DNA of 5,777 bases from Thermoplasmata archaeon (lineage in GTDB: Archaea; Thermoplasmatota; Thermoplasmata; Thermoplasmatales; Thermoplasmataceae): NCBI GenBank assembly GCA_021850835.1, contig JAJZKS010000122.1:1-5777 (forward strand), read 5' to 3'. Every line of letters begins with the position of its first letter. Position 1 is the first letter of the stretch. Shown piece by piece: positions 1-5,777 of the stretch. The notes below the pieces were generated by a model. That model searched no databases and was not told the origin of the DNA. It saw only the letters and a list, made by a program, of their open reading frames with translations. The translations under genes and the position numbers were made by a program.

Positions 1-2
1 AC

Positions 3-119
3 ATGGTTCGTTATGCGAATACTCTGTGTGAATGCATAAAAAGATCACTATACCGAAGATCTAGATTCGAATTCTGGAAAAAAATGGTTAAATATCGTAA
101 AGGAGTAATGATAATTTGA
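3..119 (+). other. Possible small basic ORF or 3' end of an upstream gene
   Basis: One plus-strand frame is open from the left edge to a TGA at 117-119. Read from the ATG at 3 it gives 38 residues, 11 of them Lys or Arg, with several aromatics (for example FEFWKK). The frame is still open at the window edge, so it could be the tail of a longer upstream gene whose stop lies 7 bases before the protease start. Against this, the likely protease promoter (TATA box 88-95) lies inside it, and an open run of this length is not rare by chance. I do not recognise the peptide. Confidence 0.2.
88..95 (+). promoter_or_regulatory. Archaeal TATA box for the thermopsin-like gene
   Basis: TTAAATAT at 88-95 is close to the archaeal TATA consensus and is preceded by a purine-rich stretch (78-84 is all A) that could act as the BRE. 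Transcription would start about 26 bases downstream, near 118, giving a leader of only about 9 bases before the ATG at 127. The Shine-Dalgarno-like GGAG at 102-105 would then lie upstream of the transcript start, and it is also 21 bases from the ATG, too far to act. Confidence 0.5.
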
Positions 120-126
120 TCAAAAA

Positions 127-2505
127 ATGAACAGAAAGCTATTGTCAGTTTTCGTGATATTAGTTGCTCTGGCAATGATTATCTCCACAGCGGCAGTCAT
201 TTTTCCTGGAGAGAATCATGCTTCCAGCAGCAACACAGCAGCCTCAACAGCTAGAACTTCATTGGGAAATCTTGCCCCTGCCTCATCACAGACACACCTT
301 AGCCAGAAGAGTGTGAACATCCTCAATACCCTTCATTCAAAGGGGATACCAAACAAGTACATCTATCTGCCAAACTTCAATGCGAAGAATGTGCTGACCG
401 GAAACCAAACTAACAGCACCGGGTACCTTCAAGCACCTGCCCCAATGGGTATCGGAACCTATGGGTTTTCCAACACAACCGGCATGATTCAGCGTAACAC
501 CATCAACACCTCGAGTATTGCAGCATCTGTTACTATGAACAACCTAAGTACCTTCTATGCTTTGGATGACGGCCCCAACAGCGTTACCATGCAGCTTAAT
601 GCAATCATGAACAACGTTACCTTGTTTGGAAACTCATCGTATACCTTCTGGACACAGAATGTTATATTCTATTCTGCCAGGACCCACACTCTGCAGTTTC
701 TTGACAACATATGGAATTTCTCCAGTCCTGCAACAAACATGACAACCAATGCTCTGAGTTCATATTGCGGCACAATAGTACCTTACACTTACTACTACAC
801 GGTTGGGCCAGCTTTCCAGGTAACATATCCCTTTACTGTGAACGTTTATCTCAACACGTCTGTGGTAAATGGAAATGATGCAGTCTTCTTCAACTTCTCT
901 CTGTCAGATGCACAAGGCTCAGTTTCCGGAAGCTATGATCAGGTACAGTTCAACTCTACCTACGGAACCACAGCAGGATATTCTGCACCCCAGTCCAACC
1001 TGTTAATAACATCCAACTATACGACGCCCATAGGCATACCGTATGATGCAGAAATCATGATAGGCGGCCCAGGTGGAGGAAGCACAGCAATGATCTACCA
1101 GATCAATGCTTCAATGACACTCAAGTATCTGGGCAGCAATGGTGCATATTCCAACGTTCCAAACGCATTTGACGTGGGATCCGAAACAGGCGAAACCTCC
1201 ACGGGCATAGCTGTTACGTGGACGCAGAATGCCGTCGCACAGTTGACAGCCGGGCCGTCGTTTGTTTACGGAATGTGGAATGAGTCAACACCACAATCAT
1301 TCGTGCATTTCCAGGGACAGATCAACCCGCCGAACTCCTTCGCATTTGTTTATAGCGATTTGACGCCCTACTCTGAATTCCCGGTCATAACTCCCCTAAG
1401 TACTACTGGATCGTATTCATTTAGCCTGCCAACTGCAGATTATGGGGTGCTTATCATGATGAGCAACTACAACCCGGTTGGCAGCCTCTTAACACCCGGT
1501 TCGCCGCAGGAATTCAGTTTGCAATTTAATGCGTCACAGGGAGTTTACACGCCGTTGTATGCATTTGGCAACCAGCAGTTGAAGTACATATCTTATGCAG
1601 GTGATGGTTCAGCAAGACACCCATACATGCTGTTCAACAACCCTGCACCTGGTGGTCAACTGAACATACTCTTCTCCACTGTGAACGATTACTTGTTCCC
1701 GCAGTTTAGTGGCGTTCTATTGCACAGCACATCAGCACATGTAGTGGCAAACAACATGCCTTCATTCAATGTCTCTATGTCAATCTATGAGCAGAATATG
1801 GCATTCCTGTTTTCGCTTTACGGCATATCGTCTTACCTGACATACAATGACCTCGGATATGTCCTCTACAACGCGCAGAATGCGATAATTGCGAATTCGC
1901 AGATCTCCGGCTGGTTCCCATTCTTCCTATCCGGATTCCCTGTGGCCAATGTAATGCTATGGAATTCCCAGCACAATGCAGTGGTGAACAACTACTTCAA
2001 CACTTTGGACTCATCCCTTCTGATTTATAACATGCATGGGCAAGATGGAAGGAATTATGTTGCCAACAACCTGTTCTTCCAGAACCAGAGCCTGAACCTG
2101 TCTCTGTACCTGTCCATGTTTGTGTCCACTACCCTTAACGGGAATACAGTTGGTCCAATAGGAATGTCGCTGTACAGTTCAGGAAATACCATAACAAGGA
2201 ACACAGTGATTGTTTACAATACAGCACTGAGCCCGAACCAGAGCATCTATTCCGGTGCCCCCGCAAAATACCTGAACAACTGGAACGGGAACTTCTGGTG
2301 GAATTACCAGCCCACTGAGAATGCGCATGGAAACCATGGTCACCACAATTTCGAACACAATGAACATGGCGATCATGGAAGGAACAAAGCTCCTCTTTAC
2401 AACAACAGTGGATACATAGCTTACGGTGGCGACTATAATCCGGTATCTTTCCCAGGTTACAACCCATCCTTGCTGGCCCCATATGTTACAAATTTCTTCA
2501 ATTAG
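127..2505 (+). CDS. Secreted thermopsin-like acid protease with C-terminal beta-helix
   Basis: This is a predicted exported protease of the thermopsin family (peptidase A5), acid-active enzymes that degrade proteins outside the cell. The N-terminus is a signal peptide (NRK, then a hydrophobic run at about 5-25), followed by a Ser/Thr/Ala-rich stretch (33-60) resembling a pro-region. The thermopsin domain spans about 100-375, with family-typical blocks APAPMGIGTYGF (103-114), QLN (156-158), FWTQNV (174-179), DNIWNFSS (193-200) and GGPGGGS (313-319). Catalytic residues of this family are not firmly established, so I assign none. Residues about 535-715 contain Asn-rich repeats (around 582-595, 613-626, 641-653, 667-675, 684-694) typical of NosD-like right-handed beta-helices. 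The end has NWNGNFWWNY (718-727) and YGGDYNPV (766-773), separated by a His-rich insert (733-750). About twenty N-x-S/T sequons suit a glycosylated surface protein. There is one Cys (214) and no C-terminal membrane anchor. At 792 residues it is much longer than the classic thermopsin of about 340. The ATG at 127 is the only good start: an in-frame TAA lies at 112-114. Confidence 0.85.
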   Translation: MNRKLLSVFVILVALAMIISTAAVIFPGENHASSSNTAASTARTSLGNLAPASSQTHLSQKSVNILNTLHSKGIPNKYIYLPNFNAKNVLTGNQTNSTGYLQAPAPMGIGTYGFSNTTGMIQRNTINTSSIAASVTMNNLSTFYALDDGPNSVTMQLNAIMNNVTLFGNSSYTFWTQNVIFYSARTHTLQFLDNIWNFSSPATNMTTNALSSYCGTIVPYTYYYTVGPAFQVTYPFTVNVYLNTSVVNGNDAVFFNFSLSDAQGSVSGSYDQVQFNSTYGTTAGYSAPQSNLLITSNYTTPIGIPYDAEIMIGGPGGGSTAMIYQINASMTLKYLGSNGAYSNVPNAFDVGSETGETSTGIAVTWTQNAVAQLTAGPSFVYGMWNESTPQSFVHFQGQINPPNSFAFVYSDLTPYSEFPVITPLSTTGSYSFSLPTADYGVLIMMSNYNPVGSLLTPGSPQEFSLQFNASQGVYTPLYAFGNQQLKYISYAGDGSARHPYMLFNNPAPGGQLNILFSTVNDYLFPQFSGVLLHSTSAHVVANNMPSFNVSMSIYEQNMAFLFSLYGISSYLTYNDLGYVLYNAQNAIIANSQISGWFPFFLSGFPVANVMLWNSQHNAVVNNYFNTLDSSLLIYNMHGQDGRNYVANNLFFQNQSLNLSLYLSMFVSTTLNGNTVGPIGMSLYSSGNTITRNTVIVYNTALSPNQSIYSGAPAKYLNNWNGNFWWNYQPTENAHGNHGHHNFEHNEHGDHGRNKAPLYNNSGYIAYGGDYNPVSFPGYNPSLLAPYVTNFFN

Positions 2506-2548
2506 CTGAATTTTTTATAATCAGCTAAATTTTTTATTTCCTTTTTTT
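2502..2548 (+). terminator. Stem-loop plus T-tract terminator overlapping the protease stop
   Basis: TTAGCTGA (2502-2509) and TCAGCTAA (2521-2528) are perfect reverse complements, forming an 8-bp stem with an 11-base AT-rich loop that itself contains six T. Further T runs follow at 2530-2535 and 2542-2548. The left arm includes the TAG stop codon. Because the core AGCT is self-complementary, the same segment also reads as a near-perfect 19-base tandem repeat. Archaeal termination relies mainly on T runs, which are present three times; the hairpin may add to this or protect the 3' end. Confidence 0.6.
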
Positions 2549-2553
2549 AATCA

Positions 2554-2577
2554 CACAAGGTATTTGAAACCATTGTG
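2554..2577. repeat. Imperfect inverted repeat in the protease-VWA intergenic gap
   Basis: CACAAGGT (2554-2561) can pair with ACC-A-TTGTG (2569-2577): eight base pairs with one bulged A at 2572 and a 7-base loop. It lies between the T-tract terminator and the TATA box of the VWA operon, about 54 bases upstream of that box. It could be a second terminator-like hairpin (a five-T run follows at 2583-2587) or a regulator-binding site. Chance is also possible. Confidence 0.25.
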
Positions 2578-2624
2578 AAGCATTTTTACTGATTATTTTT
2601 CGTTGCTTAACACCGCGATGAACC

Positions 2625-2638
2625 AGAAAATTTTTAAG
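2625..2638 (+). promoter_or_regulatory. TATA box/BRE for the VWA-phosphatase operon (leaderless)
   Basis: The stretch AGAAAATTTTTAAG combines a purine-rich BRE-like part with a TATA-like TTTTTAA at 2631-2637. Its centre is 25 bases upstream of the ATG at 2659, the spacing expected when the transcript begins at the start codon itself. No Shine-Dalgarno sequence precedes the ATG, which fits a leaderless mRNA. Confidence 0.55.
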
Positions 2639-2658
2639 TTCTGAACCTTCGTCTGACT

Positions 2659-3504
2659 ATGACTTACAATGCTGAGATAAGCAGAAGAAACCCCGGACTG
2701 TTTATTTTCTTGATAGACCAGTCAAGGTCCATGAGCCACAAACTTGGTGGCACTTTGAGGTCCAAATCACAGGAAGCAGCCGACGCCATTAACAGGCAAA
2801 TTTACGAGCTGATCTACCGCTGCACAAAGAGCGACGGGGTCAGGGACTACTTCGATATAGGAATCATAGGATATGGGGCAGTTTCAGATACGGCGCAGTC
2901 TCTTCTGAAAGATGCAGACCTCGTGCCAATATCCAGGCTAGCGGAGACCCCGCTGAGAATGGAAAGGAGGAAAGAAACCATAACAGATCCAGATGGAAAT
3001 GACGTGGAGAGCGAATTTGAATTTCCTGTTTGGTTTGAGCCTGTTGCAAATTCCAACACACCCATGGTGAAGGCCCTAAAGCTTGCACAACAGTGGATTG
3101 ATGACTGGATTGCAGAACACCCCGATTCATACCCGCCAGTTGTAATAAATATTTCAGATGGAGCAGCTACAGACGGTGATCCATTAGAAGTGGCAAAAGA
3201 ACTCATTGACATGTCAACCAATGACGGAAACCTGCTCTTCTGGAATTGCCATCTTTCGGAAATAAAGGATGCACAGCCACTTACTTTCCCTTCCGAAAAG
3301 GGTGTCTTGCCTCCGAATGACAAGTTTGCGGGCCAGCTCTTTGAAATGTCAAGTGTATTGCCCCCCGGCTTCAAGAGACTTGCACAGGAAAGATCCCTTG
3401 AAGTTTCTGACACTTCCAGGGCATACGTGTTCAATGCTGGCCTTGACGAATTAATGGAGCTTCTGGATATTGGAACCAGGGCACCAACAGAGAACCTCCA
3501 GTAA
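2659..3504 (+). CDS. VWA domain protein, TerY-like, of a kinase/phosphatase triad
   Basis: This is a 281-residue soluble protein that is almost entirely a von Willebrand factor A domain. The metal-ion-dependent adhesion site is complete: D20-x-S22-x-S24 at the end of the first strand (FLIDQSRS), T134 in NSNTP, and D167 in NISDG. It should therefore bind a divalent cation and engage a protein partner through it. Other visible parts are the GIIGYG strand (68-73), a charged segment at about 100-120 that probably forms a protruding hairpin, and LFWNCHLS (193-200). There is no signal peptide or membrane segment, so it acts in the cytoplasm. The adjoining phosphatase and kinase genes match the TerY-P triad, where the VWA protein is thought to serve as adaptor or regulated target. 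The role is inferred from context; the fold is certain from the motifs. The ATG at 2659 is chosen for its position just after the leaderless-type promoter. Confidence 0.85.
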   Translation: MTYNAEISRRNPGLFIFLIDQSRSMSHKLGGTLRSKSQEAADAINRQIYELIYRCTKSDGVRDYFDIGIIGYGAVSDTAQSLLKDADLVPISRLAETPLRMERRKETITDPDGNDVESEFEFPVWFEPVANSNTPMVKALKLAQQWIDDWIAEHPDSYPPVVINISDGAATDGDPLEVAKELIDMSTNDGNLLFWNCHLSEIKDAQPLTFPSEKGVLPPNDKFAGQLFEMSSVLPPGFKRLAQERSLEVSDTSRAYVFNAGLDELMELLDIGTRAPTENLQ

Positions 3505-3508
3505 TTGC

Positions 3509-4249
3509 ATGAGATTGAACTGGCGCTTCTTCCAGATGAGCAAGCTGGGAAACAAGGAGTCCGATTGCGAGGACTCCTTCAGTTTCAGGTCTCGGGAGAT
3601 GAAATTTGCAATTGCGGATGGAGTAAGTGCCTCCATTTTTTCAGATGTCTGGGCCAGGGCCATAACAGACAGCACTGTTACAGGAAGGTACAATTTCTTT
3701 GAAAATCCTGACAATTTCCTGAATGATCTCATAAAACACGCAAGGGAGAAATGGTACCGGAAAATTGAGTGGGAGAAACTCCCATGGTTCCTAAAAAACA
3801 AAGCAGTGTCAGGTTCTTATACCACATTGGTTGGCCTTCAGTTTCAGAAATCAGGAGAGGGATTGAGATACTCTTCATTTGCCGTGGGAGACAGTGTCCT
3901 GATACACTGGGAAGGAGCAGACGACTACAGTTCATATCCCTTAACCTCGCCAGAACAGTTTGATAATACTCCTAAGCTTGTGTGGAGCGGAAAAGGTCAT
4001 CCAATGCCCATAGAGTTCAAGGTAACTCCGCCAAAGGCGTCAACTTATTCTGGTATTCTGACAAAGAATTCCACCATCTTCCTCGCAACAGATGCAGTTG
4101 GGAAATGGCTTTTGGAATATGGCAGATACGCTGAGGTTACAAGACTTTTGAATTCAAGTTTTGAAATGACAGAATTGTTTACCAGAGAAATCGACTCAAA
4201 AAGAATGAGAAATGACGACCTTACGCTCGTCTCTGTTTTTTTAGAGTGA
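3509..4249 (+). CDS. PP2C-family serine/threonine protein phosphatase
   Basis: A 246-residue metal-dependent phosphatase that would remove phosphate from Ser/Thr of target proteins, plausibly opposing the convergent kinase. PP2C motifs appear in order: E21-D22 in DCEDSF, ADG (36-38), GSYTTL (102-107, normally GSTA), VGDS (126-129), TDAV (194-197, normally SDG) and NDDLTLVSV (235-243, normally DNxT). The metal-binding Asp residues (D22, D37, D195, D236) are kept, so it is probably active, but it belongs to a divergent branch. It has no membrane or extra domains. The ATG at 3509 lies 4 bases after the VWA stop, indicating one mRNA and coupled translation. The frame could be extended to a TTG at 3470 inside the VWA gene, but that adds a non-PP2C segment; an ATG at 3536 is a second possible start. 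No Shine-Dalgarno sequence precedes either ATG. Confidence 0.85.
   Translation: MRLNWRFFQMSKLGNKESDCEDSFSFRSREMKFAIADGVSASIFSDVWARAITDSTVTGRYNFFENPDNFLNDLIKHAREKWYRKIEWEKLPWFLKNKAVSGSYTTLVGLQFQKSGEGLRYSSFAVGDSVLIHWEGADDYSSYPLTSPEQFDNTPKLVWSGKGHPMPIEFKVTPPKASTYSGILTKNSTIFLATDAVGKWLLEYGRYAEVTRLLNSSFEMTELFTREIDSKRMRNDDLTLVSVFLE
4236..4242 (+). terminator. T7 run at the end of the VWA-phosphatase operon
   Basis: Seven consecutive T lie within the last codons of the phosphatase gene, across the point where it overlaps the convergent kinase gene. T runs alone can end transcription in archaea, but a terminator here would cut the message just before the stop codon, so termination may really occur further into the kinase gene. 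No strong hairpin is seen next to it. This is a weak call. Confidence 0.2.
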
Positions 4250-5773
4250 AGCTAGCATCGAAGGGTTTACGCCATCCCAGAGCGGCCCATGGGCGAGGTA
4301 ATCTTCTAGCATGCTGCATAGCTTCTTGATCTTCTTGTTTTTCATTGCAAGAAGTTCCTTGTAAACAGGTGAAATATCAAGGTTCAGGAAATCCTTCTTT
4401 CTCAGTATGAGGCAGTCCGGGTCCCCACCATTGAATCTTTCCCATAAATTGGGGTTCTCCGATATGGCAGACAGTGAAAGGTGTATCACCAGTGCTGAAA
4501 AGTTGTCCAGTTTGTTTGAAAATGTATCTGCGGACCTTCCGGGATGCTGGAAATCAGCATGCCCCATTTCTGCAGACTTCTCGCCTTTGAAATTAGGTAT
4601 GTACATTCCATCATAATCCACAAGTTTCACACCACCTGAGTTTGTTACAATGATATTGTCTCCCGCAAGGTCCCCGTGGCCAATGCCTATATTTTGCATT
4701 CTGTCTATCTCGTTCATCAGGTTCACTGACACTTTCTTGAGAATCTTAAGATTGGAAATGTTGTCCTGAATGTATTTATTCAGTGTAACTCCATCTATCC
4801 ATTCCATTCTCAGAACAGGGAAGTAGAAGCTCTGGCTCTTTCTTGTGCGAATGCCCTGTTCAAAGTATTGGAAATGTGCCAGGAAATCCAGGCCCTTGCT
4901 GTGTTTCAGTAGGTAATCACTTATCTGGAAATACCTCGTGTTGAGGTTTGCAGACTTCCTTGTGAAGCACTTCAGGGCAAAGAATTTGTTGTCGTCTCCC
5001 TTAATCTTGTAAATTGAACCGTAATTACCTGATGCATAAACATACCAGCCAGGGGTCTTTGGATTCTTTACAGCTTCCCACTGGTCTACTTTACCTAGAG
5101 ATGGATTCATGCTCAGTTTTAGTGTTTGGAAACTCTGTTCATAGTCTTGTCCGGATGGCCATGGCCCTGTGTAAGCAGCGATGGTGGAACTCCTTCCAGG
5201 TGCCATCTGGGCAGGAGCTGCGATAGGGGTAGTCTGGGTTGGGGCCTGCGTAGCTGACTGGATTGGAGCAGCTTTTGGGGGAGCCGGTGCTGTTGGTGGT
5301 GTTGGGATCTGCGCAGGCTTAGGACTTGAAGGCTGTTTTTTCTTCTTCTGCGGCTGCGACTTGGGAGTGGGTTGTGTTACAGATGGGGGCGTGGGAGGAG
5401 GCACGGATGCTGCCTGGGCCTTTGGCTGCGCCTTTGCCTGGCCATTGGATGGTGGAGCCGGCCTTGAAGAGGTTCCAGTGGTAACCCTCCTGAAGATGCC
5501 AGCAGCTAATGAAATGGCGGATTTCCATTCATCTTTTTCTGCAACAGAAAAGAGATAGCGATCATTTGACCCGTTTGTGATCACAGATATTTTCTTGAGG
5601 AGGACACCTTCAAGGTGGGCGTCCATTATCTTCTCTATGGGTAGGTACAGTTCGGTTCCCCCATCATCGGGGACAAACCATATGCCGTCGGCTGATAGGA
5701 GCAAGTTACCCTTGATCTTGTTGTACCTGGCTGCACTGCCTTTAATGTAAGATGAATAATCGATCTTAGGCAT
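4241..5773 (-). CDS. Protein kinase-fold protein with PH/GRAM-like N-terminus and Pro-rich linker
   Basis: A 510-residue predicted Ser/Thr kinase. Residues about 1-95 alternate short strands and end in a helix (EKDEWKSAISLA, 79-90), resembling a PH or GRAM domain. Residues about 101-200 are a Pro/Ala/Gln/Thr-rich disordered linker with a KKKK cluster (143-146). The kinase fold covers about 235-510: glycine loop SGNYGSIYKI (248-257), ATP-binding Lys in ALKC (K268), hinge region near LRMEWIDG (321-328), catalytic loop HGDLAGDN (366-373: H366, D368, N373), DYDG (386-389) replacing DFG, and helix-F Asp in LDNFSAL (D423). The alpha-C Glu is not obvious. Core catalytic residues are present, so it is probably active, but it belongs to an atypical branch like kinases found beside VWA and PP2C genes. 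It lacks the C-terminal zinc ribbon seen in many triad kinases. The gene converges on the phosphatase gene. Only 4 bases lie upstream of this ATG and no in-frame stop is seen, so an earlier start outside the window is possible. Confidence 0.8.
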   Translation of the reverse strand: MPKIDYSSYIKGSAARYNKIKGNLLLSADGIWFVPDDGGTELYLPIEKIMDAHLEGVLLKKISVITNGSNDRYLFSVAEKDEWKSAISLAAGIFRRVTTGTSSRPAPPSNGQAKAQPKAQAASVPPPTPPSVTQPTPKSQPQKKKKQPSSPKPAQIPTPPTAPAPPKAAPIQSATQAPTQTTPIAAPAQMAPGRSSTIAAYTGPWPSGQDYEQSFQTLKLSMNPSLGKVDQWEAVKNPKTPGWYVYASGNYGSIYKIKGDDNKFFALKCFTRKSANLNTRYFQISDYLLKHSKGLDFLAHFQYFEQGIRTRKSQSFYFPVLRMEWIDGVTLNKYIQDNISNLKILKKVSVNLMNEIDRMQNIGIGHGDLAGDNIIVTNSGGVKLVDYDGMYIPNFKGEKSAEMGHADFQHPGRSADTFSNKLDNFSALVIHLSLSAISENPNLWERFNGGDPDCLILRKKDFLNLDISPVYKELLAMKNKKIKKLCSMLEDYLAHGPLWDGVNPSMLASL

Positions 5774-5777
5774 GTGG

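Noticed and set aside
57..74. Resemblance to a cloning-vector polylinker (several overlapping restriction-type palindromes)
   Set aside because: The flanking sequence has the composition of the rest of the window and leads naturally into an archaeal promoter; no other vector sequence is present.
61..77. tRNA T-arm-like sequence: five-base stem (one G-U pair) around a TTCGAAT loop, as in a tRNA 3' end or an attachment-site remnant
   Set aside because: The seven bases after it are all A, with no matching T run as acceptor 5' strand, and no convincing D-arm or anticodon arm is seen upstream. Likely chance, helped by the palindromic core.
2135..2482. Cys/His-rich open frames on the minus strand opposite the protease C-terminus
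   Set aside because: The Cys and His come from the complement of Thr/Asn/Met/Ala-rich codons in the beta-helix and His-rich region; no ordered zinc-finger spacing or promoter.
2847..3434. 195-codon open frame on the minus strand inside the VWA gene
   Set aside because: It lies opposite a protein with intact MIDAS motifs, and its translation has no recognisable domain; an antisense shadow.
3470..3508. Extended phosphatase start at the TTG at 3470
   Set aside because: It would overlap the VWA gene by 35 bases and add residues outside the PP2C fold; the ATG at 3509 directly after the VWA stop is simpler.
3505..3702. 65-codon frame starting directly after the VWA stop
   Set aside because: It is out of frame with the well-supported phosphatase gene and encodes nothing recognisable.
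5174..5473. Low-complexity linker of the kinase as a tandem repeat or frameshift scar
   Set aside because: There is no regular repeat unit, and both flanking domains are in the same frame, so it is a true disordered linker.
5181..5558. 125-codon Gly/Ala/Val-rich open frame on the plus strand
   Set aside because: It is the complement of the Pro/Ala/Gln-rich linker of the kinase, which produces long stop-free Gly-rich frames.

Overview
The window looks like a chromosomal segment of an acidophilic archaeon, most likely of the Thermoplasmatales (Thermoplasmatota) or a close relative. The evidence is a large secreted protease of the thermopsin type (peptidase family A5, known mainly from Thermoplasmatales and Sulfolobales), archaeal TATA boxes placed for leaderless or near-leaderless transcripts, no well-placed Shine-Dalgarno sequences, T-rich terminators, and heavy use of ATA (Ile) and AGA/AGG (Arg) codons. 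The exact lineage is an inference.

Layout: positions 1-126 hold a promoter region, and perhaps the tail of an upstream reading frame. Positions 127-2505 (+) encode a 792-residue exported protein: signal peptide, Ser/Thr/Ala-rich pro-region, thermopsin domain, intermediate beta-rich region, NosD-like beta-helix, and a histidine-rich insert near the C-terminus. A stem-loop with T tracts starts in the stop codon and probably ends this transcript. The 153-base gap that follows also holds a second imperfect inverted repeat and a TATA box exactly placed for a leaderless start of the next gene.

Positions 2659-4249 (+) hold a two-gene operon: a von Willebrand factor A (VWA) protein with a complete MIDAS site, then a PP2C-type protein phosphatase starting 4 bases after the VWA stop. 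Converging on it from the other strand, and overlapping the phosphatase by 9 bases, is a gene (4241-5773) for a protein kinase-fold protein with an N-terminal PH/GRAM-like region and a long Pro/Ala/Gln-rich linker.

VWA + PP2C + Ser/Thr kinase is the composition of the 'TerY-P triad', a phosphorylation module known from genome comparisons mostly in bacteria and often linked to tellurium-resistance (Ter) type stress systems. By inference the kinase and phosphatase set the phosphorylation state of a shared target, with the metal-dependent VWA protein as adaptor or substrate. The archaeal setting, the convergent kinase gene and the kinase architecture are the most interesting points here. Nothing in the sequence ties the secreted protease to the signalling module; they appear to be separate transcription units. 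No RNA gene, CRISPR array or insertion sequence is visible.
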